A DNA stretch of 64,000 nt from Siphonodentalium dalli. Lineage: Eukaryota; Mollusca; Scaphopoda; Gadilida; Siphonodentaliidae. Both the position numbers and the translations under genes were made by a program. Location of the stretch: contig CP136067.1 in the NCBI GenBank assembly GCA_032622095.1, positions 175,928,556 through 175,992,555 of the forward strand, written 5' to 3'. The notes under the pieces are model-generated. The model made no database searches. It saw nothing but the letters and a program-made list of their open reading frames with translations, and was not told where the DNA came from. Below, piece after piece: positions 34,340-45,880 of the stretch (positions are counted from its first letter, which is position 1; every line of letters begins with the position of its first letter).

Positions 34340-34790
34340 CACTCATTGATTGGTTTTATTGGACACACATGGGATGGTGTGTGGTTCTCAATTGGTGGTT
34401 TGAGATGCTCGTTTTGAGGGTTGGGACACCACGTGCATGATTTGGGACATTCTCTGGACGATATATGTTGTCAATCGTTGGGTGGTTTGTATTACTCATT
34501 AGGGCGTGTTAGCCGTGTTTGGATACCATTCGGATGGTTTGCGACACTAGTTGGGTCGATTGGGATGCGTATTGGGTGGTTCGGGGCACTGGTTGGCAAT
34601 TGGGGATGCCCGTTCTATGGACTTTGTTGGTTTGGTATACTATATTAATTAAGATGGTGGTTTGAGACCCCCGATGCGTGGACTTAAGCTCCTTAGATGA
34701 CTTGGGACACTCGTTAAGTGGTTTTGGACACTCATTGGATATGTTTGGATACAAATTTGGTGGCTTTTGAGTCTTGACACTCATCTCATG
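34340..34790. repeat. ~30-bp degenerate minisatellite, inverted arm
   Basis: The same motif on the opposite strand (GGTTTGGGACACTCGTTGGG-like units), so the minisatellite is itself a large inverted repeat centred near 34,325. Confidence 0.85.
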
Positions 34791-35549
34791 GCATATAGGA
34801 CTATTGGCAATAAGTTATATGAGAAGATTTAGTTACAATTTAAATCAATGAAAATATAATTTTTTTTATTTTCGATGCCATGGAAACAGTCTGGTGAACT
34901 TTAGCCAAACTAAGCAAACTTGCCCAATTTTACTGCTGCCAGTTGCCATTTTGTCCCTATTTTGGATATTGACTCCATTGTTTCTGCTAAAATTGGCACT
35001 AATGGTTCATATCTGCCATCTTATTGGCATTCAGCATTCATTATACTGGTGAGTTCAATTCCCTTCTGGGGCATTGCAATATTAATTTATTTTTCTTCGA
35101 AATTGTGTTTTAAATCTATTTTAATTTGATGGACACTGAAGGGCCAAATCCTCGTGATATGGCTCATTATTATTAGATGTCGATTTAGCATGGTATATTT
35201 TTTTTCTAAACAAAAAAATTGAAATTATCCGGTAAAATGTATAGAATTTGCCCAATTTGACCACTTCCGGACGCTATTTTGTCTGCTATTTTGGATTTTG
35301 TAATGACAACAAAAATAATTTAAAAACTATTTTTTTCGGGTTTTGGTTTGGTACAAATCCACCATCTCCTTAACACAGATCGCAGAACAAAAATTACCCA
35401 CTCCAATAACACTTACTCCTATATAATTAAGTATGGTATGGTAAATTTTTGTTCTCGTGACCTGTGCTTCTTAAATGAAAACGCACGAAATTTCGTTTCT
35501 TAAACGAGGTTTTTATGACCAGTGATATCAGGATAACTATTGAGGAAAA

Positions 35550-36211
35550 AAATAAGCTTTTTGTGCAAATAAAAGTAAATTTTCAGATTTTTGGGGGTAC
35601 TTTCAAAATACCCATTCTGAAATGAAAACGCCAGGAAATTTTGTTTCAGAAATTGTGTATTATTGATCAGTGATGATTAGAGCACTATTAATATGAAAAT
35701 CAGCTTTGTACTCGAAAGTGCAAATAGAAGTCATATTTGGGGTTTTGGGGGTACTTTCAAAACCCCCCTTCTGAAATGAAAACGCCTGAAATGAAAACGC
35801 CAGGAAATTTTGTTTCAGAAATTGTGTATTATTGATCAGTGATGATTAGAGCACTATTAATATGAAAATCAGCTTTGTACTCGAAAGTGCAAATAGAAGT
35901 CATTTTTGGGGTTTTGGGGGTACTTTCAAAACCCCCCTTCTGAAATGAAAACGCCAGGAAATTTCGTTTCAGAAATTGTGTATTGTTGATCAGTGATTGC
36001 TGGAGCACTATTAATGCAAAAATCAGCTTTGTACTCAAAAGTGCAAATAGAAGTCATTTTTGAGGTTTTTGTGGGGTCTCTGGCCCCTAAATGCCAGGAA
36101 TGCGGAACTTAAGAATCGGATTTCTTTGAACGTTCCGGGGTGTAACAAAGTTGGGGCATCAAACCTTTCGTACGCGATTGTGCAAATAGAACCCAGCAGG
36201 CTCCCTGACTA
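35550..36211. repeat. right inverted arm of the Foldback-like element
   Basis: About four 154-169-bp units (TGCAAATAGAAGTCAT at 35719, 35888, 36042) then the outer segment ending AACCCAGCAGGCTCCCTGAC. Confidence 0.85.
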
Positions 36212-36390
36212 CTACAGGTCATACCTTTGGTCAGATCATCATGAAATTTGTCACAGATGTGAACAATGAGATGTAGATGGGAATGAGTCATTTTGGGGTC
36301 GTTCAGCCAAAAAACATGGCCGCCAGCAGCCATCCTGGATTTTACTCTTTGCATGACTAAATCTTCTGGCACGGGCTAGAGGTCATACCT
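36212..36390 (+). repeat. family D unit, right of the Foldback-like element
   Basis: CTACAGGTCATACCTTTGGT to CATGGCCGCCAGCAGCCATC: the continuation of the unit split at 31797. Confidence 0.85.
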
Positions 36391-36473
36391 TTGATGCAAT
36401 GGGGCCTATGACTATTGCCCCTTTCATGCATTCATGCATTTTGATTTAAGAAAAAAAAATTATAAAACAAAAA

Positions 36474-36745
36474 TTTATAAAACAATTTACATGTATATTT
36501 TAATCAGATCAAATGTTATTTTAAATATATATTTTTTTAAACTAACATGGTACATATATTCATTCAGTCACATGCCAGTTCCAACATGGGTTCCAACATG
36601 GTCGAGGGGGACACTTATTTTGACATAAACATGTGTATTAATATAATTACATACCAGTAATTAGCAATGTATTTCAGTAATACAGAGGCAGTTTATTTGA
36701 TATACATTTACATGTGCCTCAATCATGCATGTATCATTGTTTATA
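36474..36745 (+). repeat. repeat E, copy 1 (left flank of array D3)
   Basis: Nearly identical to 44007-44279: AACAATTTACATGTATATTT, GGGTTCCAACATGGTCGAGG, GTAATACAGAGGCAGTTTAT. Both copies lead directly into a D array. Confidence 0.9.
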
Positions 36746-37090
36746 TTATTAGCTCAAATTACTTTGTAAGTTTGAGCTATTGCCATGGCTTGGCGTCCGT
36801 GTGTCTGTGTGTCCGTAAACAATATCCTTTGTCTTGGGCTACAGGTCGTACCTTTTGTCTGATCTTTATGAAATTTGTCATGAATGTTGACATTGACATG
36901 TAGATGGGAACGAGTCATTTTGGGGTCATTCGGCCAAAAAACATGGCTGCTGGTGGCCATCTTGGATTTCAAAATTAAATCCATTGGCGCGGGCTACAGG
37001 TTGTACTGTTTGTCTGATCATCATGAAATTTATCATAGATATGTTAATATTGGCATGTAGATGGGAACGAGTCATCTTGGGTTCTTTTGT
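36746..37090 (+). repeat. tandem array D3
   Basis: Starts with the family's terminal block (TTAGCTCAAATTACTTTGTA, TTTGAGCTATTGCCATGG, GTGTCTGTGTGTCCGTAAAC) followed by two ~160-bp units. Confidence 0.9.
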
Positions 37091-37314
37091 TCAAAAATTA
37101 CATATGGGGTAACCTTCGTCCAGTATTTAGTATTTTCAGGTTACTAATGCTATTCGCTGTAATACTGGTATGTTTACATAATAATACTGGCCGTGTAATG
37201 TTACTTTAATGTTTAATTTCACAAATAATATGCTTAGTTTTACAAAAAAATGTTAAGTTTGATGGTTCTTCCCTTTTGTCGAAGAAAATTTATTTATCGT
37301 TCATGGAACTTTCA

Positions 37315-37534
37315 TGTCCCGTTAGTCACGAAATTGTCCCCTCTTTTCACCGAAAAGGTGAGAACTTTTACATCAGTGAGATATCTATTTTCAGTCTCTA
37401 TAAATTATCTCTCTATATGAAGTCAATTTACTACATAAATGGAAACAATGGATTATGGCAAACAGAATGTGAGAATAGTGACTTGTGAAATTTGTCCCGT
37501 TAGTCACGCCACCGTAATTGTCCCGTTAGTCACG
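37315..37534 (+). repeat. three copies of TGTCCCGTTAGTCACG
   Basis: Exact copies at 37315-37330, 37493-37508 and 37519-37534. Three more lie at 41573-41766. Context outside the 16-mer differs between copies. Confidence 0.9.
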
Positions 37535-37659
37535 ATTCTGAATAGCATAAAAAATAACCATTTTTTTTTTTTAAAGTGATATTTGTCTTTAAATATAGCT
37601 GTTAGTTTCATTGCAAAAGCAAAATTTCATCTACATGTGTACATACTAGTATATAATCC

Positions 37660-38151
37660 TCATTGTCTCTTTGTGTGTCTATGCATGCATCCATCAGACA
37701 ATGGTTTCTGGATGATAGCCTTAATTTGGGTTATCGGGTTGGGACCAAATTTGGTATGGAGTTTACCAGTCAAAGGAAGGTCAATTTCGATTATGGGGTT
37801 CGTCAGATGATTTTTACCAGAGTTATGGCCCTTTTTTACTTAGAATTTTATCGTTTTGAGGTTTGATGATAACTTCATTCCAGATTGGGTCATCAGAATA
37901 GAACCAAAATTAGTATGCCAGTCCAAAATTCAGGTCATGTTCAAATATGGGTAATATATGAATCTAAATTTTCTCTCTTATATTTGTTCTGGTTTCAGAT
38001 CATTCACTACAATAATATATTACCACTTTTCAAACCAGGACACATTTATTATATCTGCAGCAGCCCTTGAATTTGTCATTTTTATGTTTACCCATACCAT
38101 AGTATGGTAAACATAGTGTCGTTGCCCGGATTGACCACTCATCGTTCGTCC

Positions 38152-38186
<35 letters not shown>

Positions 38187-38460
38187 CGTAGACACTTTAC
38201 GAGTAATGCGATAACTCAAACATTTTCTATCCGATCGAAACCAAATTTCGTATATGGGTTTCTCAGCCCAAAATACAGATAGAGTTCGAATTTGGGTTTG
38301 ATCCGAGTTTTTGTTACAGAGTTATGGCCCTTTTTCGACTTAGAATTCACGCATTCTGCCATAACTCAAACATTTTTTTCACAGCCCAAAATACAGATCG
38401 AGTCCGAATATGGGTTTGATCCGATTAATTTTAAAGGTGTTATGACCCTTTTTTTTCAAA
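37660..38460 (+). repeat. repeat family Q, two or three diverged copies
   Basis: Units end GAGTTATGGCCCTTTTT..ACTTAGAATT and contain GGGTT..GGACCAAATTTGG or GAAACCAAATTTCGTATATG. A (TCTG)n run lies at 38151-38186. A further copy is at 54530-54800. Confidence 0.75.
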
Positions 38461-38529
38461 TTTTTTTTTTTAGATTTAGCTCCTTGCTAAATTTAGCATA
38501 TACAAATATAAAATTTTGTTTGAACTTTA

Positions 38530-39274
38530 GGCGAGACCAATTTTATTACTTGGATTACGAACGCGCCGACAACAAAATCGAAAAAAAATAAAAATTATTT
38601 TGAAAGCAAATAATGTTTTCCGGATGTATGTATAATGTGCGGTCCGTTTCTGTTTGATACTTTGCCGTATTTTTTAATGTTTCCGGCTTTCTGTATTACG
38701 CGCGATCCGTTATTTATACCGGTAAACGTTTGAGATTTTAAACTACTGAACTATATCCGGTTTACAATTTCCGCTTCCGCGAAAATGGCGACAATTCAAT
38801 TATTAAAACATACTAAACCTTTTATTAAATATAAATATTGTTATAAAATACAGACCTGGTCTGTATCTTAGTATATATTTCCATTCATGACGGCATCTAT
38901 GGGCGCTTTATAATATTGCGTATCATAATATAAATGCCATTCATTTCTTAATTCAATGTAACGAGGACATGATGACCACCATCATTTATTATAATACCGG
39001 GTCAAATGGAGGTGGTCAAAGATGCATTAATACCCTATTTATAAATGCTCATCTAAACGAATGATATGGAATACATTCATTTGCTTACCATATTGTCTCT
39101 GGTACCAGTCAGATAGTCATGTTTGTCTGTATTTGCTGTCGATATTCCAATATTCCAGCTGATTTACTAATAATTAATTCCAAAAAGTTTTTTTTTTTTT
39201 TTTTTTTTCCCCTCCTGCATCTACAGATTTTCATCCTCAATGTTCGTAATCCAAGTAATAAAATTGGTCTCGCC
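38530..39274. mobile_element. Harbinger-like element H6
   Basis: Perfect 33-bp TIRs starting GGCGAGACCAATTTTATTAC, flanked by TTA on both sides (38527-38529, 39275-39277). 745 bp, AT-rich interior, no transposase. Termini differ from the GGCCAAA family (H1-H5). Confidence 0.85.
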
Positions 39275-39277
39275 TTA

Positions 39278-41572
39278 ATAACAATTAAAAAAAAAATTAA
39301 ATAATAAAAAAAAATTGACACTTTCATTTATTTTAGTTTTATACGATTAATTAGGTGTGATATCCTGTTTTGAAAATATGAAGATTTTATTGCAATAGTT
39401 TCATGTAATATAATGATATCAATAAATTACCATGTGATCATCCAACATCCAGAGTATATGAGAGGATTTTTATAGATGTTGTCATTCCAAGTGAAATCTG
39501 TTATGAAATGAGTGATGACATGATACAGAGCTCTGGTGGGTCAAGCAAGATAAACAACACTGGTGGCTGGCTGTTTGTTTATTCTAACTGTCAAATTGAT
39601 TAATGGCAGCACAAGACTGGTGTTTTTCCTATTCTTGAAATTTCATTACAGGGTGAGATAAGGGCCCCCCTTCCATTAATTTGCTTCAAAAATAATTAAC
39701 CCTTTCCAAGGTTTCCATAGACACATGCTATAATGTACATGGACTCTTCCTGATATCTCTTAATATCTATTGGGTATCTTTGCACACTATTCACTTCTAT
39801 CAATTTTGGTATTGACTGATTAATTGATTTTTGAAAAATATATTAACCCTTCAGACACGTGCTTTCAATTTGAAATTAAAACAACAGCTGATAGCCAATA
39901 TGATTTATCTATGCAATGGCAAACAGGCATATAAATATACATGACTATTGTAAGTGATGACTTGTTTTGAAAATCAATATGGTAGATGTTAGTATTTCCA
40001 GGAACCTTATTTTCCCATTTGTTCACATTTTCATGGTTCATTGAATTTTAGGGGCCACAGAGCACTTAGAAGATTAACATTGAAGGTTGTGGCTTTTAGT
40101 GCCCAAGCTACTTGTAAAACATTGTATTGTGTGAAACCATTCAAATGAGGGCTAACTTACTTTCTTTTATATGAACGATTTAGTGGTCATAGGGGCCAGC
40201 ATCCCCATCATATTATGTCTGTATAACATTATATAGATAATACTTTTGAATTGTATAAACTACATATATTTTTGAAAACCATACATGTACACCCCTGTTA
40301 TGAAACACTTTATCTTATTTAATACACAGGTCAGATCTGATCTTATGTCTGTCCATGTTTGATAAACAAATAACTGGGGAGAATGGGGGAAGGGGGGGGG
40401 GTAATTAAAGTACCATTTAAATATGAGATGGAATCCCCTACATGTATGTCGTTCTATATAAAGCAGTCTGGCTTGTCAACAAATTATAATTTCTCTTTAG
40501 AAGTGAATAATAAATTTTGAATATTTGGCATGTCAAAAGTGGCAAAGATAGGGATTTATCACTTTTGCTTCCAATAAGTTAACTTAAACTCCTAAACATG
40601 TCCTCCGAAATCACTAAACCATTGGATCTCACAGTGAGAGGTCCTTGTGTGAATAGGGACAGAGTTATGAGATTTAAAACTACTCCTCCCCAACCCAAAT
40701 ACTTTAACCCTTTCTTAAGACAAATTATTTGAGCTTTTGATTTCAAGTTGGGTACTGATATATGGATTAATTCCTGTGATCATATCTTTGACAAATTATC
40801 AGTTATGGCTAGTCGCTATCGCCAAGGTATGGGTTAAACATCTGCCGATCGTGATCGGCCTCTCGTTATTCTACAGCATTTCTTAAGAATTGCATGAATT
40901 ATTATATTGTCTTCTACAGCTTTTTTATGGCAATGCCTTTTGCCATGGCTAATTTTGAGATCTGACTGTAGTGTCTGGTTTGTCCAAATGTGTGCTGGAT
41001 AGCTAAATCCTCTGATTGACTAGGAGTGGTTTAACAAGGAAGATCCGACCTGGTATTAGTAGTAATCCCGTACATGTGCAATGTTCAGAGAGCTTAATCC
41101 TTTGGTGGATTGATGATGGTGGTGGTTGAGCATATGAGGTTTGTTCTTGGTAATCCCCTAATATAATCCATGAGACAATCAAAACACTGGTCATCGCGGG
41201 GATGACATTGCATTCTGGTAGCAAACTGGGTTTTAAAGGTGATGAAAGGCTTCGAACATTTAGATTCAACATAAAAAAAATATAAACATGTATATCTTGG
41301 CCGAATATTTGCTACACTGACACTATATATAGTGTTGTGGATTGTGATCCTCAGAGCAAAATTGCTTGATAAGTAAGTTTAGGTATGTGTACTGAGTTTA
41401 CGGACTCCCCCTTTATATCTCATTTTTAATTATCAACAGCTGATTCAAGATTGTTTCCTGTTTGTGTACTGTTATGAAAATGTTTTAGTCAAAGTTAATA
41501 TTTTCTTCTTAGTATTTGCAACCTACAAACTCGAATTCCTATATAAAAGTTGGAAAAGCCTAATGCACTTTT
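39278..41572. other. largest unique-looking stretch
   Basis: No dispersed family is obvious. Several TTAACCCTT motifs occur (39697, 39843, 40704), but no matching inverted partner is close enough for a confident MITE call. The 89-codon minus ORF at 41003-41272 is unrecognised. It may be intronic or intergenic host DNA. Confidence 0.4.
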
Positions 41573-41766
41573 TGTCCCGTTAGTCACGATTTTGGATGTC
41601 CCGTTAGTCACGCCACTGTTTGTTTATTTGTTCGTGTTCAGAAGGTGGTGCCATCAGTAAAATATAGATCCCATGTAGTACCCATACCAGCATGAGAAAT
41701 TAGCAATTGTATTATAGTAAGCTCAGGGTACCACAAAAATGGCAACAGGTTGTCCCGTTAGTCACA
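41573..41766 (+). repeat. second cluster of TGTCCCGTTAGTCAC motifs
   Basis: Copies at 41573-41588 and 41597-41612 are exact; 41751-41766 ends in A instead of G. The cluster directly precedes array D4. Confidence 0.9.
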
Positions 41767-42545
41767 ATAGAATTGCTAGATGGGAACGAGTCATTATTGG
41801 GTTGTTCGGCTAAAAAACATGGCCGCCAGCGGCCATCTTGGATTTCAAAATTCAATCCATTAGCATGGGCTACAGGTCGTATCTTTTTGTCGGATCATCA
41901 TTAAATTTGTCATGGATGTTAATATTGACATGTACATGTAGATGGGAACAAGTAAATTTGGGGTCATTCGGCCAAAAAACATGGCCGCCAGCAGCCATCT
42001 TGGATTTTACTCTTTGTTTGACTAAATCTTTTGACACGGGCCACAGGTCGTAGCTTTGGTCTGATCATCATGCATTTTGTCATGGATGTTAATATTGACA
42101 TGTAGATGGGAACGAGTCATTTTGGGGTTGTTCGGCCTAAAACATGGCCACCAGCAGCCATTTTGGATTTTACTCTTTGCATGACTAAATCCTTTGGCAC
42201 GGGCTACAGGTCGTAGCTTTGGTCAGATCTTCATGAAACTTATCATGGCTCTTGACATTGACATGTAGATGGGAACAAGTCATTTTGGGGTCATTCGACC
42301 AAAAAACGTGGCCATTTCAAAATTAAATCCATTCGCGCGGGCTACAGGTTGTACTGTTTGTCTGATCATCATGAAATTTGTCATGATGTTAATATTGACA
42401 TGAAGATGGGAACGAGTCATTTTTGGGTCGTTCGGCCAAAACGCATGGCCGCCAGCAGCCATCTTGGATTTTACTCTTTGCATGACTAAATTCTTTGGCA
42501 TGGGCTACAGGTCGTAACTTTGGTCAGTTCTTCATGAAACTTATG
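41767..42545 (+). repeat. tandem array D4
   Basis: Four to five units with GATGGGAACGAGTCATTTTG and the palindrome ATGGCCGCCAGCGGCCAT (41819-41836). One unit near 42305 has a ~100-bp internal deletion. Confidence 0.9.
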
Positions 42546-42550
42546 AATGC

Positions 42551-42679
42551 CGGCTGATGCGGACCCTGGCTCTTACGGACCCTGGCTCATACGGACCCTG
42601 GCTCATACGGATCTCCGGCTCATACGGACCCTGGCTTATACGGACCCTCGGCTTATACAGACCCTGGCTCATACGGACC
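42551..42679. repeat. 16-bp minisatellite
   Basis: About eight units of TACGGACCCTGGCTCA, with single-base indels, directly after array D4. Confidence 0.95.
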
Positions 42680-42812
42680 TCAACTAAAATATACAATTTA
42701 ATTTTTTATGTTTATTTAAATAAATTAAAATACTGACGACAACATATATACTGAGATAACAAAAATATGATGACAACAAAAATGGAACAACGTTACATCA
42801 GACGAACATTAT

Positions 42813-43070
42813 CTAAACTGGGGCGTACAGCTTGGCGGCTTCTTTCAGTAGTTTGCTGGCAGTTATCCTCATCGACGAGTAGTCTATCCACAAGGACATC
42901 AACTTTCCGGTCGTCTCACTCGTTTTCCTAACATTTTTTTTATAACTCACCTGTGTCACAAACCCGACTGGATGTGTCAAACGGGAACATTCAGGTTCAA
43001 TGCAGCCAATAACCCCCGCTGACGAAGCCGAATGGAGCACAGTTAGACATTGTGGAATTATGCCAGTCAT
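42813..43070 (-). CDS. hypothetical 85-codon ORF
   Basis: Minus-strand ORF of balanced composition ending ..WIDYSSMRITASKLLKEAAK..PV, with an in-frame stop ~8 codons upstream of the Met and an AATAAA on the minus strand ~100 bp downstream (~42712). The SSMRITASKLLKEA stretch faintly recalls the start of YqaJ-type nuclease domains. That is not enough for a call. It could be a terminal exon or a mobile-element relic. Confidence 0.2.
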   Translation of the reverse strand: MTGIIPQCLTVLHSASSAGVIGCIEPECSRLTHPVGFVTQVSYKKNVRKTSETTGKLMSLWIDYSSMRITASKLLKEAAKLYAPV

Positions 43071-43439
43071 CGGAGGGAGTATTTGGGGGGGCTAACCCCG
43101 GGATGGTCGAAAGGGCCAATAGGCCCTTTCCTTCACCCCTCATATATTAGCTTTTATTATGAAGAAAGCAAAAGAAGAAAAAAACACATTTTTGACATAA
43201 TTTTCTTGGGTTCTTTATTTCAGTGGTAGTGGGTATCTTGAGTATACAATCTTGCCCTGGTCGTCGATCCAGGCTTTTCTTGTGATGGTTCTGCCAGTCA
43301 ACAATAACACAACTACATGTACATGTATGTCTTGTATCACTAGGTGATTCTGGACAAAAAACACTTTGCAAAAGTATTGTCAATGACGTGTATGTATCAG
43401 TGTATCTGTATTTGGGACTGAGCCTGAAAATCAAATTCT

Positions 43440-43990
43440 ATACCCATTTTATCTATCAGATTTGTTGTGTGTTTAGCATTTTTTTTACAAAATAAAAGAA
43501 ATGTTCTTTGTTTTCTACCCTCTTACATTCTTTACAAATGCGATCTTTAATGTCTGGTTTTGGTAGTTCTGAACTTCTTGTCTATCTTTCTCAATTGCTA
43601 GAGAATGAGCACTTATCCGGAGCGCTGTTAAAAATATCTTCTATTTGATGTTGATATTCCGAAATTTAAGTAATCTTGGCACGTAACTTTGATTTTTAAC
43701 TTGTCATACAAATGTAATTTGCTATCTGATACTTTCTCAGCTAGATATATATATACGAAATGTTATTTTTCATAAGAACTTGTGATCAGGTCATCAATTG
43801 TCTTCCGTTATACAATTCAGTTCAATGTTAAATTTAATCATGGCAGATTTAATAACCGTCAATACCAGGACGAATATCCCTGATTAGATCATTCTTTATC
43901 TAATGTGTATACTTCTTTTAATAAATGGTATGACTCTTCTGGTAGTTTTTCTAATCTTATCATGTACTTCAGGCCAAAAAAAATAAATTA
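43440..43990 (-). pseudogene. LINE ORF2 C-terminal relic
   Basis: Across frames the minus strand reads RISAHSLAIEKDRQ (~43583-43625) then LPKPDIKDRICKECKRVENK with EHFFYF after it: the conserved R(I/L)SxHxLxIExGR block and Cys-Cys-His knuckle seen at the C-terminus of many LINE ORF2 proteins. Upstream (higher coordinates) weak thumb-like sequence with several stops extends to ~43990. No RT core is left; it is a 5'-truncated, decayed insertion. Confidence 0.65.
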
Positions 43991-44006
43991 AAAATTAAAT
44001 TAAAAA

Positions 44007-44279
44007 ACAATTTACATGTATATTTTAATCAGATCAAATGTTATTTTAAATATATATATTTTTTAAACTAACATGGTACATATATTCATTCAGTCACATG
44101 CCGGTTCCGACATGGGTTCCAACATGGTCGAGGGGGACACTAATATTTTGACATAAACATGTGTATTAATATAATTACATACCAGTAACTAGCAATGTCT
44201 TTCAGTAATACAGAGGCAGTTTATTTGACATAAATTTACATGTGCCTCAATCATGCAGGTATCATTGTTTACGTTATTA
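44007..44279 (+). repeat. repeat E, copy 2 (left flank of array D5)
   Basis: See copy 1 at 36474; the two differ at only a few positions. Confidence 0.9.
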
Positions 44280-45880
44280 GCTCAACCTACTTTTTAAGTT
44301 TGAGCTATTGCCATGGATTGGCGTTTATCGTCCGTGTGTGAATGTGTCTGTGTGTCCGTAAACGTAGCTTGGGCTACAGGTCGTACCTTTGGTCTGATCT
44401 TTATGAAATTTGTCATGAATGTTGACATTGACATGTAGATGGGAACGAGTCATTTTGGGGTAATTTGGCCAAAAACATGGCCGCTGGCGGCCATCTTGGA
44501 TTTCAAAATTAAATCCATTGGCGTGGGCTACAGGTTGTACTGTTTGTCTGATCCTCATGAAATTTGTCATGGATGTTAATATTGACATGAAGATGGGAAT
44601 GAGTTATTTTTGGGTCGTTTCGGCCAAAACACATGGCCGCCAGCAGCCATCTTGGATTTTACTCTTTGCATGACTAAATTCTTTGGCACGGGCTACAGGT
44701 CGTAGCTTTGGTCAGATCTTAATGAAACTTGTCATGGCTGTTGACATTGACATGTAGATGGAAACGAGTCATTTTGGGGTCATTCGGCCAAAAAAACATG
44801 GCCACCAGTGGCCATCTTGGATTTCAAAATTCAATCCATTGGCACGGGCTACAGGTCGTATCTTTTGTTGGATCATCATTAAATTTGTCATGGATGTTAA
44901 TATTGGCATGTAGATGGGAACGAGTCATCTTGGGTCGTTCGGCCAAAAAACATTGCCGCCAGCAGCCATCTTGGATTTTACTCTTTGCAAGACTAAATCC
45001 TTTGGCACGGGCTACAAGTCGTAGCTTTGGTCTGATCTTTATGAAATTTGTCATGAATGTTGACCTTGGCATGTAGATGAGAACGAGTCATTTTGGAGTC
45101 GTTCAGTCAAAAAACATAGCTGCCAGCAGCCATCTTGGATTTTACTCTTTGCATGACTAAATTCTTTGGCGCGGACAACAGGTCGTAGCTTTGGTCGGAT
45201 CTTCATGAAATTTGTCATGGATGTTAATATTGACATGTAGATGGGAACAAGTCATTATGGGGTTGTTCGGCCAAAAAACATGGCCGCCAGCGGCCATCTT
45301 TGGATTTCAAAATTCAATCGATTAGCATGGGTTACAGGTCGTATCTTTTGTCGGATCATCATTAAATTTGTCATGGATGTTAATATTGACATGTAGATGG
45401 GAACGAGTAATTTTGGGGTCGTTCAGCCAAAAAACTTCTCCGCCAGCAGCCATCTTGGATTTTACTCTTTGCATGACTAAATCCTTTGGCACGGGCTACA
45501 AGTTGTATCGTCGGTCTGATCATCATGAGATTTGTCATGGATGTTAAAAATGACATGTAGATGGGAAACGAGTCATTTTGAGGTCGTTCGGCCAAAAAAC
45601 ATGGCCGCCAGCAGCCATCTTGTATTTTACTCTTTACATGACTAAATCCTTTGACACAGGCTACAGGTCGTATCTTTTGTCGGATCATCATGAAAATTGT
45701 GATGGATGTTAACAATGACGTGTAAATGGGAATGAGTCTTTTTGGTGTCATTCATTTGGCAATAAAACATGGCTGCCAGCGGCCATCTTGGATTTTACTC
45801 TTTGCATAACTAGCCCTTTCAACTTTCCACATTCCTAATCACTCCATTGACTGTAACACATGAAATTATTCCCTTTCCAA
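44280..45880 (+). repeat. tandem array D5 (about nine ~160-bp units)
   Basis: The best-preserved D array. Left terminal block TTAGCTCAACCTAC..GAGCTATTGCCATGG, then units spaced 150-167 bp (GGCC..CAGC blocks at about 44477, 44635, 44800, 44951, 45114, 45280, 45437, 45601, 45768), right terminal block CCCTTTCCAAGTTGAGCTAC. The inverted AGCTCAA/TTGAGCT ends and a tandem core recall bivalve 'pearl' elements. Confidence 0.9.

Larger units (their letters stand above)
31798..36211. mobile_element. Foldback-like element, 4.4 kb
   Basis: Inserted in a family D unit: the host reads ..GGCATAAGCTA on the left and CTACAGGTCATACC on the right, matching an uninterrupted GGCTACAGGTCGTACC elsewhere, with CTA possibly duplicated. 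Left arm 31798-32300 and right arm 35550-36211 are inverted copies starting TAATCCGAGAGCCTGCTGGG / TAGTCAGGGAGCCTGCTGGG. Each arm ends in tandem 154-bp units. The middle is an inverted ~30-bp minisatellite. No transposase is visible. Confidence 0.8.

Noticed and set aside
39697-40840. TTAACCCTTTCCAAGG and CCAAGGTATGGGTTAA as ends of a larger piggyBac-like element
   Set aside because: Only about 8 of 12 terminal bases match and other TTAACCC words lie between; too weak.
43147-43434. 95-codon minus ORF next to the LINE relic
   Set aside because: No LINE or other motif, ends in a run of Phe codons; likely chance.
45380-45751. 123-codon minus ORF and similar ORFs through arrays D (KSKIQDGCW-type peptides)
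   Set aside because: The same peptide recurs with each D unit in all arrays and is broken at random; it reflects repeat structure, not a gene.
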